Origin: Diaporthe sp. PMI_573
Taxonomy: Eukaryota > Ascomycota > Sordariomycetes > Diaporthales > Diaporthaceae
Assembly (NCBI GenBank): GCA_021399435.1
Contig: JAJTUP010000011.1
Span: 1,510,357-1,574,356 of the forward strand
Direction: 5' to 3'
Length of the DNA: 64,000 nucleotides
The number at the start of each line of letters is the position of its first letter. Position 1 is the first letter of the stretch. The position numbers and the translations under genes were made by a program. The notes beneath the pieces are model-generated. The model was not told the origin of the DNA and did not search any database. It saw only the letters and a list, made by a program, of their open reading frames with translations. This document shows, piece after piece, positions 1 through 10,653 of this stretch.

Positions 1-636
1 TGAGCTATCTGTGGGCCCGAAATGGCTTGAACAAAGTTATTGTGTATGAGAGCCGGAACCATCCATATCTGAATACAAGTTCCGCAAGTTGACTGCTGAA
101 AGAGATCCGCGCATAGGTGTGGCTTTACTGTATGGGAAGCAGAATAATCCCACCTAACAATGCGGCGAGCCTTCCGGACGGCATTGAGGCCTGCCACCTC
201 TACGTGTTCCATTTCATCAGGCATGTGATAGCTGTTGAACACAGTGAATAACTCACGCTCGCGTAATATGAAATACTGTATGAGGAGGATTCAATATATT
301 TACCTCCGATGTTAAGCTGTTCGGGCCGGCGGGTGTTTTACCCGGAGGATTTGTACGGCCACCGACCAGATGAATCTCATTTTCAGCCTACTTCACACCC
401 CCTTTTCCGCTCAGTGCTGACATTGTACTGATTCACAACCGTAGGATGTTTTTGAATTCATCATAAGCGTTACTACATCTCGTGACGACTTTGACGAAAG
501 GACGAGGCTTCTTACCAGAAACCAGGCCCTGATCTCACCATCACCCACTGACATTCGTCATATCCATCTCGGAGCTGAATTTGATCGGAAAAGGACCAGT
601 AAATCTAGATAAAAAGATCAACCGTCGGCAGCAGCC
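1..636. other. left-edge intergenic DNA
   Basis: I see no open frame of useful length and no recognisable domain on either strand. The last part is the presumed 5' region of the methyltransferase that starts at 637. No perfect TCGGN3CCGA site is present. Confidence 0.6.
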
Positions 637-1687
637 ATGAATACCGCACAAACCGAAGAGACGCCATCGTCCTATTTCCTACCGGTCAATTCGATTGAAG
701 CTGAAAGGCTCATGAGCCAGCACCTTGTCCTGATAGATGCACTGGACGGGCGCATTGTGCTGCCTCCTGTCGATCTCACCAAGCCCGGCTTGAAGATTCT
801 GGATTCGGGGACCGCAGACGGTACGTTTCCACATGGTGTTACATGTGTCAGATTTGAGGAGAACTATAGACGACTGACGGCAAACCTTCCCAAACAAAAC
901 AGGCCATTGGATCAGCGAGCTCCGCAAGACGCTCCCAGACCCATCGATCCACAACTACGTCGGCACGGACCTCAACCCAGCCCTGTTCCCCCAGTCCGTC
1001 CCGGCCGACACCCGCTTCCAGGTGCACAACATCGCGCACGAGTGGCCCGCCGAGCTGCACTCGACCTTCGACCTGGTCCACCAGCGCCTGACGCTCCCGG
1101 GGGCGGCGCCGGCGGCGCCCCTGCCCGGGGCGCTCCGCCAGCTGTTCCGCCTGGTCAAGCCGGGGGGCTGGGTCCAGCTCGTGGAGGCCGAGCAGGAGGG
1201 GCCCGGGTCCGGGCCCGTGTTCCACGAGTTCCTGCGGCTCGTGAGGGCGCTGTTCGACGCGACGGGGGCCGGGTGGCACTACGCGTGCGACATGCGCGGG
1301 TGGCTCGAGGGCGAGGGCGCTGTGGACGTGGGCGAGTGCGTCGTCGACCTGCGCTTCGGGGCCATGAACCCCGACCCGAGGATGGCGGACATGAGCGCCA
1401 CGTCCACAGCCAAGGCCATGGACGGCTTGGTCAGGCATGCGAAGCGTGAGTTGCAATATCTCCCCCCCCCCGGGCCCCCCCAGACCCCGGTCCGTCACAT
1501 TGGGCGACCGGCTGGCGGCTGATGGCTGATAACTTTATCTCTAGTGGCGGCTAACCTGAAGACGGATCTGCCGGCCGAGCAGATGGACACCCTGGGGGAT
1601 AGGCTGCTTCATGAGCTGGTGACTAAGGGCGCTTGTTATCGTATCCGATGTGTCTGGGGTAGAAAGAAGAATTCTGACGAGGCCTGA
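637..1687 (+). CDS. class I SAM-dependent methyltransferase 1 (LaeA/TAM-like fold)
   Basis: Three exons fit: 637-820, 903-1445 and 1545-1687, with GTACGT..CAG and GTGAGT..TAG introns. The joined frame puts the SAM-binding motif I LDSGTADGHW across the first junction. An acidic post-I motif (VGTDLNP) follows, then a motif III-like stretch LVKPGGWVQLVEAE, and the protein ends with CVWGRKKNSDEA. Fungal proteins of this type methylate small molecules or act like LaeA-family regulators; the substrate cannot be read from the sequence. It is the leftmost recognisable gene, and methyltransferase 2 lies next to it on the opposite strand. Within an ETP cluster it could be a GliN-type N- or S-methyltransferase, but two other class I enzymes here compete for that role. 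A C-run inside intron 2 (about 1461-1470) could cause sequencing slippage. Confidence 0.75.
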
Positions 1688-2009
1688 GTCATGAGACCGA
1701 GTATGATCTGGGAACTTTACTCTTGGTTTCTCCTCTAGGCGGTCTGTGGCTGAGACTTGAGACGGAATATATGCAGAAGCGGCTTCGATGCGCTGGAGAC
1801 GGATATTACAAAGGTTTTAAAAGGCACCGTGGAATGCGATGAGTTGCTCTATTTTGATCCTGATCTTCATTTCCTTATCTTTCTCCCAGAAGGTGAATCG
1901 TCGAGGTTATCTCGGAAGTGGCCCAGGTCAAAAGGTATCAGCAATCACACTGCTCTTTGTCCATCCCCAAGGCAGAACACCCATCATCACGTTCCGCTCC
2001 ACAGATGAA
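1688..2009. other. convergent intergenic spacer
   Basis: A 322-bp stretch between the stop codons of methyltransferases 1 (+) and 2 (-). It probably holds both 3' untranslated regions and polyadenylation signals. I see no other element. Confidence 0.5.
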
Positions 2010-2861
2010 TCAGCCTTGCTTTCGAGCAATGACGATCTGGGCAGTGGCTTTGAGAACTATGTTCCCATCCCCATCGACCTGATAGCCGGGCTCCTTGGTC
2101 AGCAGCTCCTTGTACTTGGCAATGGCCTCGTCCCACTTCTCATCATCGTCCGCGGCCCACCCACCCCGCGGCTGGCCGATAGAGCTCCAGATGGCGGTGG
2201 CGAACTCGTCGAGATTCTTGACTGGCAAGAAGGCCGAGTGCTCATATAGTTGGCAGTCCTCGGACTTGAACCCCCCCTTGACTAGCAGGCTCCTGATGTA
2301 CCCCTTGTCGCTGTGCTGCGGGTGGGGTTCGATATTGAGCCGCGCATCTGGGCCCCAGATGGCTCGGCGTACCTTCTGGGCGCACTCTCCCTGCGGAATG
2401 TGCAGCCAGAAGGCTGTGACAGCGGTGCCGCCCGGCTTGAGGGTACGGTACATTTCTTTCGCGGCAGCTACAGGGTTGTCGATAATAGGCAGGCCAAAGG
2501 ATAGGAAGACATGGGAGAAGGTGGCATCTGGGAACGACAGGTCCTGAACATCCATGACCTCGGCCCTAGAGGGCCAACCCTTGGCCTCGGCGAAGTTGTT
2601 GTAGATGGCATTCATGGGTGGGGCGACGTCAGTGGCGTGGATCTTGATGGTGGAGGGCGGCGAGGTAGCCAGGATGCTCTCGGTGACTGGGCCCAGGCCG
2701 CAGGCCGAATCGTGAATGACGGCATCTGCAGGGAAGGGGGTCGGTAGGAGGGTCATCTCGTGTTGAGCAATGGTGAGGGTCTCGTCGGCACCTATGATCT
2801 CGAAGAGCTTGCCATCGAAGGGCATCACCTTCTTGGGAACGAAGCCGGTTGGTGCAGACAT
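2010..2861 (-). CDS. SAM-dependent methyltransferase 2, candidate GliN-type enzyme
   Basis: A single intronless frame of 283 residues, starting at an ATG at 2861. It has a Methyltransf_11-like core: motif I HDSACGLGPV, acidic loop HATDVAPPM, motif II region DVQDLSFPDATFSHVF and motif III YRTLKPGGTAV. Size and layout fit small fungal methyltransferases that act on secondary metabolites, including the N-methyltransferase GliN and the dithiol S-methyltransferase of gliotoxin. Which of these it resembles most needs a tree. It diverges from the MFS exporter that starts at 3956, and the shared 1.1-kb promoter contains one near match (TCGGTGACCGT, 3226-3236) to the GliZ site. No signal peptide is visible, so it is probably cytosolic. 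Confidence 0.8.
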   Translation of the reverse strand: MSAPTGFVPKKVMPFDGKLFEIIGADETLTIAQHEMTLLPTPFPADAVIHDSACGLGPVTESILATSPPSTIKIHATDVAPPMNAIYNNFAEAKGWPSRAEVMDVQDLSFPDATFSHVFLSFGLPIIDNPVAAAKEMYRTLKPGGTAVTAFWLHIPQGECAQKVRRAIWGPDARLNIEPHPQHSDKGYIRSLLVKGGFKSEDCQLYEHSAFLPVKNLDEFATAIWSSIGQPRGGWAADDDEKWDEAIAKYKELLTKEPGYQVDGDGNIVLKATAQIVIARKQG

Positions 2862-3955
2862 GCTGTTCTGAGGTTGGCGGGATCGTGGTCTTCTGTTGCT
2901 GTTGCTGATGCGGATGCGGATGCCGATGTGGTGTGGTGTGGTGTGGTTTGGCGTGGTGTGGTTTGGCGTGCGTGGGGTAAATCAGAGGCAGTAATCTTTG
3001 GGGCTCTTGAGGCTTTGGACGTGGAGGACACGACGAAACAAAACAGACAGACAAAAGGCCTTCAGCCTGTATGGACGCGCAAGTGACGTAACGCAGGCAC
3101 TGTGCTGGCTGCTGCCTGCCTCAAAGGTTTGTTTTGCGCCGCAGTCACGCCTGCAGTCCCAAGTCCCGACACAACAGCCCAGCTTGACTTGTCACGCAGC
3201 ACGCAGCAAGCGGCCCCCACTTGAATCGGTGACCGTGTGTGACATCCGGATGCCGGGCATGTGCCTCCCTTCTCTTCAGCAGCCGTACCGCCGAGACTGC
3301 CTGTGCAAGACCCAATCGGAGGGAGGCCCTGAAGGCCGTGTTGCCCTTGCGTAGCGAGGTGTCGCCTGGAAAAGGACGTAGTTTTCGTTACCCGTTTATA
3401 ATACGCCCTGTATTATTGCACGGCAAGCTAGCGCATGCAGTGGCACGGTGGTCTCCTTGTATCGGGCCCGCACAATTTCCCCCAAAGATACCTCGGTCAG
3501 GTTTCTTTGGTTGGGGTGCAGGAGGAAGGACCCTGCCTACATCTGACGGCTTTGTTCGGGGGCCTCGCTTGACGTATTACGTGAGACACTAATGGTAAGC
3601 CGAGCGGCGCCTTCTGTGCAACCACACCTCACCTCATCCCTCCCTTTGGACACCCGTGCCAACAGCAGCCCATCAGCAGGCAGCAGCGGGACAATGAGGA
3701 GCGCTCGGCTACAGTCCTCGACTGCTTTCTGAGAAAGGGGGGCCAAATGCCAATGCCAAGTTTCAAATAACCATACACGGCAAAGAACAGTTCTGTCGCC
3801 CCTTGCTAGCCAGCAAGCACCCCCAACATCATCATCCATTCTTCGACGTCCCACGAACATCTCAGCCTCATCTTCGGTCCTTTTAGGGACCTGGGTCTGG
3901 GCGTGTGGACTCACGCGCTTCTCAAACCCCACCCAGCCAGTCGCCAGACATCATC
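2862..3955. promoter_or_regulatory. divergent promoter, methyltransferase 2 / MFS exporter
   Basis: About 1.1 kb without a credible gene between two divergent starts. Near 2925-2970 is a short GTGTG/TGTGG-rich microsatellite-like tract. TCGGTGACCGT at 3226-3236 matches the GliZ-type palindrome TCGGN3CCGA in all but the last base. Regulation of both genes from here is inferred. Confidence 0.45.
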
Positions 3956-5954
3956 ATGACTTCTACTGGAAAAGTGCCCCCTGGTGGGCTGGCGTCTGAG
4001 GATTCCGATCCTGCCTCGGCCACGCCTGAGCGCGACCTTGCCGACCGCGCCGTCGACGACAACAACGCCACTGACAATGATCCCCAGCACACCACCGTCT
4101 CCAGCTTCAAGCCCGATTGGCGCTTCTGGCTTATTTACGTCTCCCTCTGCCTGGTGACTTTTGCCTCTGCCGTCGACAACGTACGTTTGACCCTCTTCAC
4201 CCATACCCCAACGCCGGTCGTTTGTTCTGTTTTCAAGTTCTGTGAAGAGGTAGGGATGCAGGAAGCAGGCGGGAATGGTTCTTGTCTTGTGAGGCACAAA
4301 TGACTTGGTAGAGATTTGTCTGTGAAGCGCTTTGCGTCTTGCGAAGATGTTCGGCCAGCCCCATCTCCTCATACAACTACAAAGCACCCCCGGTAACCAT
4401 AAAATGCAAAATGCTCACCAGCAGCTGTTGTAGACCATCGTCTTCACCGCATTGCCCACCATCACTCGCGCCCTGGGTGGTGGCAGCCAGTATGTCTGGA
4501 TCGCGAACTCGTACGTCATCGCGAGCACCGCCATCCAGCCGCTCTGCGGCCAGCTGAGCAACGTCCTCGGACGACGTGGGCCGAGTCTGTTCTTTGTCGC
4601 TCTGTTTGCTCTAGGCAGCGGCATCGCCGGCGGGGCCAACGGGGTCGGCATGCTCATTGCCGGCCGTACTATCCAAGGCATCGGCTGCGGTGGCATATTC
4701 GTCCTGCTCGACATCATCGTCTGCGACCTGGTCCCCCTGCGCGAGAGGGGCAAGTATCTTGGTCCCATGCTGGCCGCCGGAGGCCTGGGGTCCGCCTTGG
4801 GGCCCTTGATCGGCGGGGCCCTGACTGAGGCAAGCTGGCGCTGGGTCTTCTACATCACACTCCCCTTCTCGGGCCTGACCCTCGTAACCATGGTTGCGTT
4901 CCTCCGCCTGCATCATGTCAGAGATGCCTCGTGGAAGCAGAGCCTCGTCCGCGTCGATCTCCCCGGCAACTTGCTCTTCATTGCCTCTATCACGGCAGTC
5001 CTCCTGGGCTTGATCATGGGCGGCAAGGACTACCCCTGGGCGTCCTGGCATATCATACTGCCCCTCGTCCTGGGCTTTGTCGGCTGGGTGCTGTTTCACG
5101 TCTACCAAATGTCTCCGTGGTGCAAAGAGCCGTCCATACCTCCTTGGCTCTTTGCCAACCGTACGTCGGCCGTTGGTTTCATTCTCAGCTTCCTGTCCGG
5201 CGTCCTCCTGGAATGGGTCGTCTACTGGTATCCCTTGTACTTTCAAGCACTGCTGGGGAAATCTCCACTCATGTCCGGAGTAGACACACTCCCCTTCAAC
5301 GTCCTGCTGATGCCGGCTGCCATGGTCTCAGGTATCCTGATGTCCAAGACTGGTACTTACCGGCCCCTTCACGTGGCCGCGTATGTCTTGCTCTCTCTTG
5401 GGCTGGGATTGTCTTCCATGCTGGACGCAACCTCATCAACCGCTGAATGGGCCATCTTCCAGATCATACTCGCCCTAGGCCTGGGATGCACCTTTGTCAC
5501 CCTGCTCCCTGCCATCCAGGCAGCACTGCCTGAGTCCGACGTCGCGACTGCCACGGCGACTTATTCGTTCTTCCGCAGTTTCGGCTTCATCTGGGGCGTG
5601 ACGATCCCGTCGCTCATCCTCGATAACCACATCAACAACGGCTTGAGCTCGGTGGATGACGCTGACGTCCGGGATCAGTTGGCTGGTGGAGGTGCCTACC
5701 AGTTCGCTGCATATGGCGGCGTACAGGCCCTGCCCGATGGAGTCCGCCAACAGGTAACCGCTCTCTACTCGGGTACATTCAAAACCACGTGGTTGGCGGC
5801 ACTCGCATTTTCTCTCCTTGGATTTCTGTTGGTCTTTGTCGAGAAGCACGTCGAGATGAGGAAGGAGCTGGACACCGAATTCGGCATGGAGGAGAAGAAG
5901 AAGACGGAGACTACGGAGAGCGCCGAGAATGTTGTGGATGAACCGAAGAAATGA
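3956..5954 (+). CDS. gliA-like: MFS drug/ETP exporter, GliA-like (14-TM DHA family)
   Basis: Two exons, 3956-4180 and 4434-5954, give 581 residues. The junction restores the hallmark of fungal 14-helix exporters: ASAVDN joined to TIVFTALPTI, followed by YVWIANSYVIASTAIQPLCG and GQLSNVLGRR. A motif-C-like stretch (GSALGPLIGGAL) follows, and the tail is charged (EEKKKTETTES). The start at 3956 begins the family-like N terminus; an in-frame extension to 3905 has no ATG of its own. Known relatives (GliA, SirA-associated exporters, aflatoxin pumps) sit in the plasma membrane and export toxin, giving self-protection. Its position beside ETP methyltransferases and GliT homologues fits that role. Confidence 0.88.
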
Positions 5955-6037
5955 ACTTGCTGTCCGCGCCGCGCGTCGAAGGATGTGTTCTATAAGTTTC
6001 CATGTACTGCTCGTAATCTCACCAGACTAGAAACACG

Positions 6038-7189
6038 TTACTTTCTCCCTGTAGCTACAATCGCAGTTCCCTCCAGCCGACCCCTCCCGTCAGGGAACCT
6101 CTCCCCGAGCCGCTTGAGCATCCACTGTATCGCCTGCTCGACCTCGTCCCCCGACATGGCCGCCGTAACCGCCTTGACGCTCGGTATGTTGGCGACATTA
6201 AACCTCGTCATCGCCTCGGGGTCGGTGAACTCATAAAAAGTCTGCACCTCCTCCACGCACACCTCCCGGAACCCGGCCTCCTCCAGCGATGCTGCCACGC
6301 GCGCCGTGGACGCCCACGCCTCGGGGATGGCGCCGAGCCCCGTGCCGGGGCGCACCGCGCCGAGCGCCTCGCCGATGATGTCCATCCACCCGACCGACCG
6401 GAAGCTCGTCATGCCGAACACGCCCCCCGGCTGGAGCACCCGCCGCGTCTCGGCCAGCACGTCCCCCGGCCGCTGCACCATCAACAGCAGCAGGCCCGCC
6501 GTGACGTGGCTGAAGGCGCCGTCCTCCACCGCCAGGCCCAACAGGTCCGCCGCGTCGCACACCGCCGCCTCCACGCGCGCCCACGCCGTCTTGCTGTCCT
6601 CCCCTCGGCCTTCAGCAGCAGCCGCCGCCGCCGCCGCCACCTCGGCCGCCTGCCGCCCCTGCACCGCGGCGATCATGCCCGGGCTGAGGTCTGCGGCGAC
6701 GAGGCGTGCGGTCGGCGGCAGCGAGGCGCCGTAGGTCTCGATGAGGCGGCCCAAGACCTGTCCCACGCCACAGCCTGTGTCGAGGATGGCGGTAGCTAAG
6801 GAGAAGGGGAGAATGCGGTTGACCTGTGGTGTGAGGGCTACCTTGTCAGCGTTTTTATACGTGTCCTATGTGGTAGTGGTGTGAAGAAACTACTGTATCC
6901 TTCCTGAATAGGTAGCTGTCCGTACTAGGTGGGCAGGGGAGGAGGGGGGCGGGGAGGTGGGCTGCTCACCCTTTCGAGGAGCTCCTTGTTTAGACTTGTC
7001 GTTGGGCCTTCAGAGGCCGTCTTCAGCAATGCCACGGCGGATTCATCCCAGGACTCCGTTTTGGCTGTAAAAACGAGTAGCTTAGTGGCTTGCAATATTT
7101 CAGGTCTGTTGGTGAGTTGAAGGGTGTCACATTTCACACGTACAGACCAGCGATGAGGGCTTGGTGACGGTATCGGAAGACAGAGTCAT
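6038..7189 (-). CDS. SAM-dependent methyltransferase 3
   Basis: Three exons are supported on the minus strand: 7189-7144, 7088-6970 and 6823-6038, together 316 residues. The last junction restores motif I, ATAILDTGCGVGQVLGRL, and an aspartate loop follows (VAADLSPGMI). An alanine-rich stretch (EVAAAAAAAAEG) lies between that loop and the next conserved block, VEDGAFSHVTAGLLL. A motif III-like RRVLQPGGVFGMTSF and a C-terminal GTAIVATGRK follow. The fold is a typical small-molecule class I methyltransferase; the target is unknown. A perfect TCGGTGACCGA palindrome sits 164 bp upstream of the ATG, so GliZ-type control is likely. The exon 1/2 boundary is the least certain part. Confidence 0.75.
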
Positions 7190-7352
7190 AGTGCTGAAGG
7201 TGTGAGATGGACAACTAGGCTGAATAGATTGCTCAATACCAAAACCACGAGGCTACGAGAAGCTTGTTTCTTGAAGGAGCAAGAATGTCAAAATGGAACT
7301 TTTAGTGCGTAGAATCGAATTTAAACCGATTCCAAGAAGATCACAGCGGAGT

Positions 7353-7363
7353 TCGGTGACCGA
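7353..7363. promoter_or_regulatory. perfect TCGGN3CCGA palindrome (GliZ-type site)
   Basis: The sequence reads TCGGTGACCGA. It lies in the spacer upstream of methyltransferase 3 and behind the 3' end of the GliT-like paralogue. TCGGN3CCGA is the consensus described for the gliotoxin regulator GliZ and found in other ETP cluster promoters. Binding here is inferred. Confidence 0.65.
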
Positions 7364-7420
7364 GCCCTTGAGGCTTGGTGTTTCCATATTGCTGAGATCA
7401 ACCCAGGAGCCTCGTAATTG

Positions 7421-8766
7421 CTAGTATCCCAGTCTATTTAACACCCACGACCAAATCTGAGTGGGCCGGATCCGTTTCTGCTCCCCTAAACGGTCGACTT
7501 GATGCCCGGTCACCCTCATTGGCAACTCACGCGCAATGCCGGCTCCGGCGTTGGATCCTTGGAAGATGTTGCTGACAATCATCTTGAAAGGACTCGCGCA
7601 GTCGCCAGCGGCGAAGACACCCGAGACATTCGTCTGGTAGAAGGGCATCTTCGTCACAATGTCGTTGCGCTCATTAGTCTCCAACTCTAGCTGCCTCACG
7701 ATGTCCTGATTCGGCCGTGTATGCGGCTGGTGGACCAGGAAACTCTCCGCCTTGGTCTCCCCGTCATCCAGCTGGATTATGATGCCCGAGCCTTCTGGGT
7801 CCCTGGTCAACCGCGTGATCCTGCGGTTATCGACCCTGATGTCGCCCTCCGGCTCCCCTCTCTCGACGAGGACCTTCCGAATGTCTTCCCCGAGCTGCTC
7901 GTTCCCATTTGTGTAGACGGAAACTATTTCTGCAAACTTTTGCGCGTCTTCCACCAGCATTGCGGCGTGAAATGGTGTTCCTGCGAGCCCCATAGCAAGC
8001 AAGCCGGCAGAGCGGCTTCCTCTGTACTCCAGACCACGAGTAAACAGGCAGTGGAGACTGGCAAATACATCATGTTAGCAGAAATCCAAGACAGTGGACC
8101 AAACCCACCAGATTCAAGCAAAAGAGCGACGAGAAAAGGAAAAGGAGAAATGAAAAAAGTCTGGTCCACATACATTCGATCAGGAAAGTTGTCTTCGTAA
8201 CCCTCAATATCGGGAAAGACGAAATCAACCCCTGTAGCCAAGAGTAGCTTCCTCCCCCTCCACGTCCGGCCCTGTAAATCATCCGCCTCGAAGAAGCTCT
8301 GGTCCGCCCCGGGCTTCCTGACCGTGGTGACCTGCGTGTGTACAAACCGTGCAAACCCGCTCCTTCTCAGCTCCTTGCGGCTGGCTCGGCGGGCCTCATC
8401 GGGGCTGCGGTCCTCCCATGTCGGCAGCGTGTGCGTGGGCGTCTTCCACTTGTTTCGGGGGTTGTCTGCGTCGAGGATGAGGGAGTCGATCTGATGCCGC
8501 GCAAGCGTCAGAGCGGCGGAGAGACCTGCATGAGAGCCTCCTATGATCAGCACACTGGCGTCCGAGCCATTTCCCGGCACGGGCTGCTCCGCGGAGTAGA
8601 TGTCGGAAAGACGCTCTGGTAGCTCGAATATGAGAGATAGTGCCAGGACCGCCACCGAGAGAGCGAGAACACGGACGGGCGACGACATTTGGGAAAACAT
8701 GGCTACGCTCTGCTGGGATTTCTTCAGGCCACCGAAGACTCTGAAAACTCGAGTGTCAAGTGGCAT
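7421..8766 (-). CDS. membrane-anchored GliT-like flavoprotein with altered redox motif (CLFT)
   Basis: Two exons, 8766-8174 and 8057-7421, give 409 residues. It is a thioredoxin-reductase-fold FAD protein: dinucleotide motif VLIIGGSHAGLSAAL, LLLATGVDFVFPDIEGYE, and the C-terminal FAD motif GVFAAGDCASPFK. After the splice the sequence runs HCLFTRGLEYRG. The canonical GliT homologue next door has HCLFCHGYEQRG, so the second cysteine of the CxxC redox pair is a threonine here. The N terminus adds about 75 residues with one hydrophobic helix (VLALSVAVLALSLIF), predicting a signal anchor. It is also longer than the roughly 335 residues usual for GliT. A normal dithiol-disulfide oxidase cycle seems impossible. 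A different redox step, a scaffold or loss of function are all open. An internal ATG at 8700 is an alternative start. It diverges from the canonical copy. Confidence 0.85.
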
Positions 8767-9293
8767 GAGCCAGTCGACCAGCCGGCCAAGCCAGGAGGAC
8801 CGAAGAAGTCGTGTTCATGATATATATTCATTTAATGAGTACTTGCGTGTATGCAGAGATGGACCGGTGGCCGGGCAGCGGCCTCATGCACGCAGTACTC
8901 GGTACTCGGTACTCGGTACTAGACCACTCAGGTACACGAGTACCTGTTGGTCCTCCTAGGTACCGATCGGGACCCCAACAGACACACGTCGCCGTAAAAT
9001 ACCCATGCAGGTGTGACTGACTGCAGGGGCAACCAACCGACCGGCATACGTCGACTCCTTCGCCCCCAGGCAGAGCTGGCAGCTTCTTGACTTCTTCTTT
9101 GTTCTCCAGAGAGATGAAAAGGCTGGTCTCTCGCGGCTCGTCTCAGTTATTCGGCACGCAGACAGACGCTTGTCTCCCTCACCTGCTCTTGCTTCTGCTT
9201 CTCAACACCCGTCCCTCATCCTCAGACTTCATACTTGCATCAAAGACCGCCCGCAATCCTTGCGAGAGCCCCCCTCCTCCCCTGCTCGTGAGA
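8767..9293. promoter_or_regulatory. divergent promoter between the two GliT-like genes
   Basis: A 527-bp bidirectional promoter. A TATATAT run near 8820-8827 lies about 55 bp upstream of the minus-strand ATG. At about 8895-8918 there are three back-to-back copies of the 7-mer TACTCGG followed by TACT, and related GAGTAC/GGTACC blocks follow up to 8965. No perfect TCGGN3CCGA site was found. The array could bind a dimeric regulator, but that is inference. Confidence 0.5.
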
Positions 9294-10371
9294 ATGGCTG
9301 CAAAGAACAGGGCCCCAACTCCTGAGCTCGTCGATGTCCTCATCGTGGGCGGAGGCCCCGCGGGTCTGACGTCAGCCATAAGCATAGCTCGCAACCTGCA
9401 CACGGCGATTGTGTTCGACTCACAGTCCTACCGCAACGAGCGCACCAGTCACTTCCACATGCTCCCCACCTGGGATGGCAAGAATCCGTATGCCTTCCGC
9501 GACGCTGCTAGGGAGAACACCCTGGAGAATTACGACACCATCTTCTACGAGAACGTAAAGATCGAGAAGGCCAAGAAGAACGACGACGGGCTCTTCGAGC
9601 TCACCGACGAGGGCGGAAAGGTCTGGAAGGGGCACAGCTTGGTCCTCGCGACCGGCATCATCGACAAGCCTCTTGATATTCCTGGTTTTGAGGAATGCTG
9701 GGCTCACAGCATGTAAGATGAGATGCCCCCCCCCTCTTGGCCTTGGCCCAAGTCTTGTTCGTACTGACAATATGTATAGCTTCCATTGCTTGTTCTGCCA
9801 CGGCTATGAGCAGCGCGGCAGCGCGTCGGCCGGTGTTCTGGCCATCGACGACGCCGCCCCGCTGCCCATCGCCCTACACGTCTCCCGCAACGCTGCCCAG
9901 CTTGTCAAGTCCGTCACTATCTATACAAATGGGGACACCTCCCAGGTCGACACCCTGCAGGCTGCCATCGGCCCGAAGGCGCCCATGACGGTCGACTCCC
10001 GCCGCATCACCAAATTCGTCCTGGGCCCGGACAAGATCGGCCTTACTCTTCACTTTGAGGACGGTACCACCAAGGATGAAGCGTTCCTCAGCCACAAGCC
10101 CAAGAGCAAGCTCAAGAGCTCCGAGCTGGCCGAGCAGCTCGGCCTCGAGATCACCCCTCAGGGAGATATAAAGGCGAATCCTCCCTTCGGCGAGACCAGC
10201 CTGAGCGGATGCTTCGCTGCCGGCGACAACGCCTCGTTCTTGAAGACAACCCCGAATGCGCTGAACACCGGTGCGAACAGTGCTGCAGGTACCGCTAGCC
10301 ACGTCCAGAGCAGGAAGTACGGACACAAGAGTTTGAGCGAATTCATGCAGAGCCAGAAGCCTGCTGCATAG
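9294..10371 (+). CDS. gliT-like: GliT-like dithiol oxidase (thioredoxin-reductase-type flavoprotein)
   Basis: Two exons, 9294-9712 and 9780-10371, give 336 residues, about the size of GliT and HlmI-type enzymes. The start is the ATG in AGAATGGCTG. Motifs: FAD-binding DVLIVGGGPAGLTSAISIAR near the N terminus, VLATGIIDKPLDIPGFE, the intact CxxC in HCLFCHGYEQRG right after the splice, and the C-terminal GCFAAGDNAS. Such enzymes oxidise the ETP dithiol to the transannular disulfide using FAD and O2. They also protect the producer from its own toxin. No signal sequence is visible, so it is probably cytosolic. It is the functional partner against which the CLFT paralogue upstream should be compared. 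Confidence 0.92.
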
Positions 10372-10653
10372 GACCGGGCAGTGAGATTGCAAGGACAGGT
10401 AAATTAAGCCCACCAGGCAGCGGGATATTGGTTTTGGAGATTTTTTCACAAAACTTGCTGTGTGGTATCATTCGTCGTAGCTCCTATTACTCTTTGGTCA
10501 CCTCACGTGCCAGAGTGCATCCTCCCTATCGTCGTAAGCATTAAATGATTCTCTCTGCGTTCATACGATTGTAGTGAAATAATTCCATGTGATGCCATGG
10601 GCAGTACTAGTCACAACCTCGGGTTCTCCACTCTTTCCCTTTCCCCTTCACGA

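Noticed and set aside
848..1498. Minus-strand frame of about 216 residues opposite methyltransferase 1
   Set aside because: Antisense shadow of a G+C-rich exon; the plus strand has SAM motifs joined by good splice sites.
4611..5246. Minus-strand frame opposite the MFS exporter
   Set aside because: Charged low-complexity shadow; the plus strand encodes a clear 14-helix transporter.
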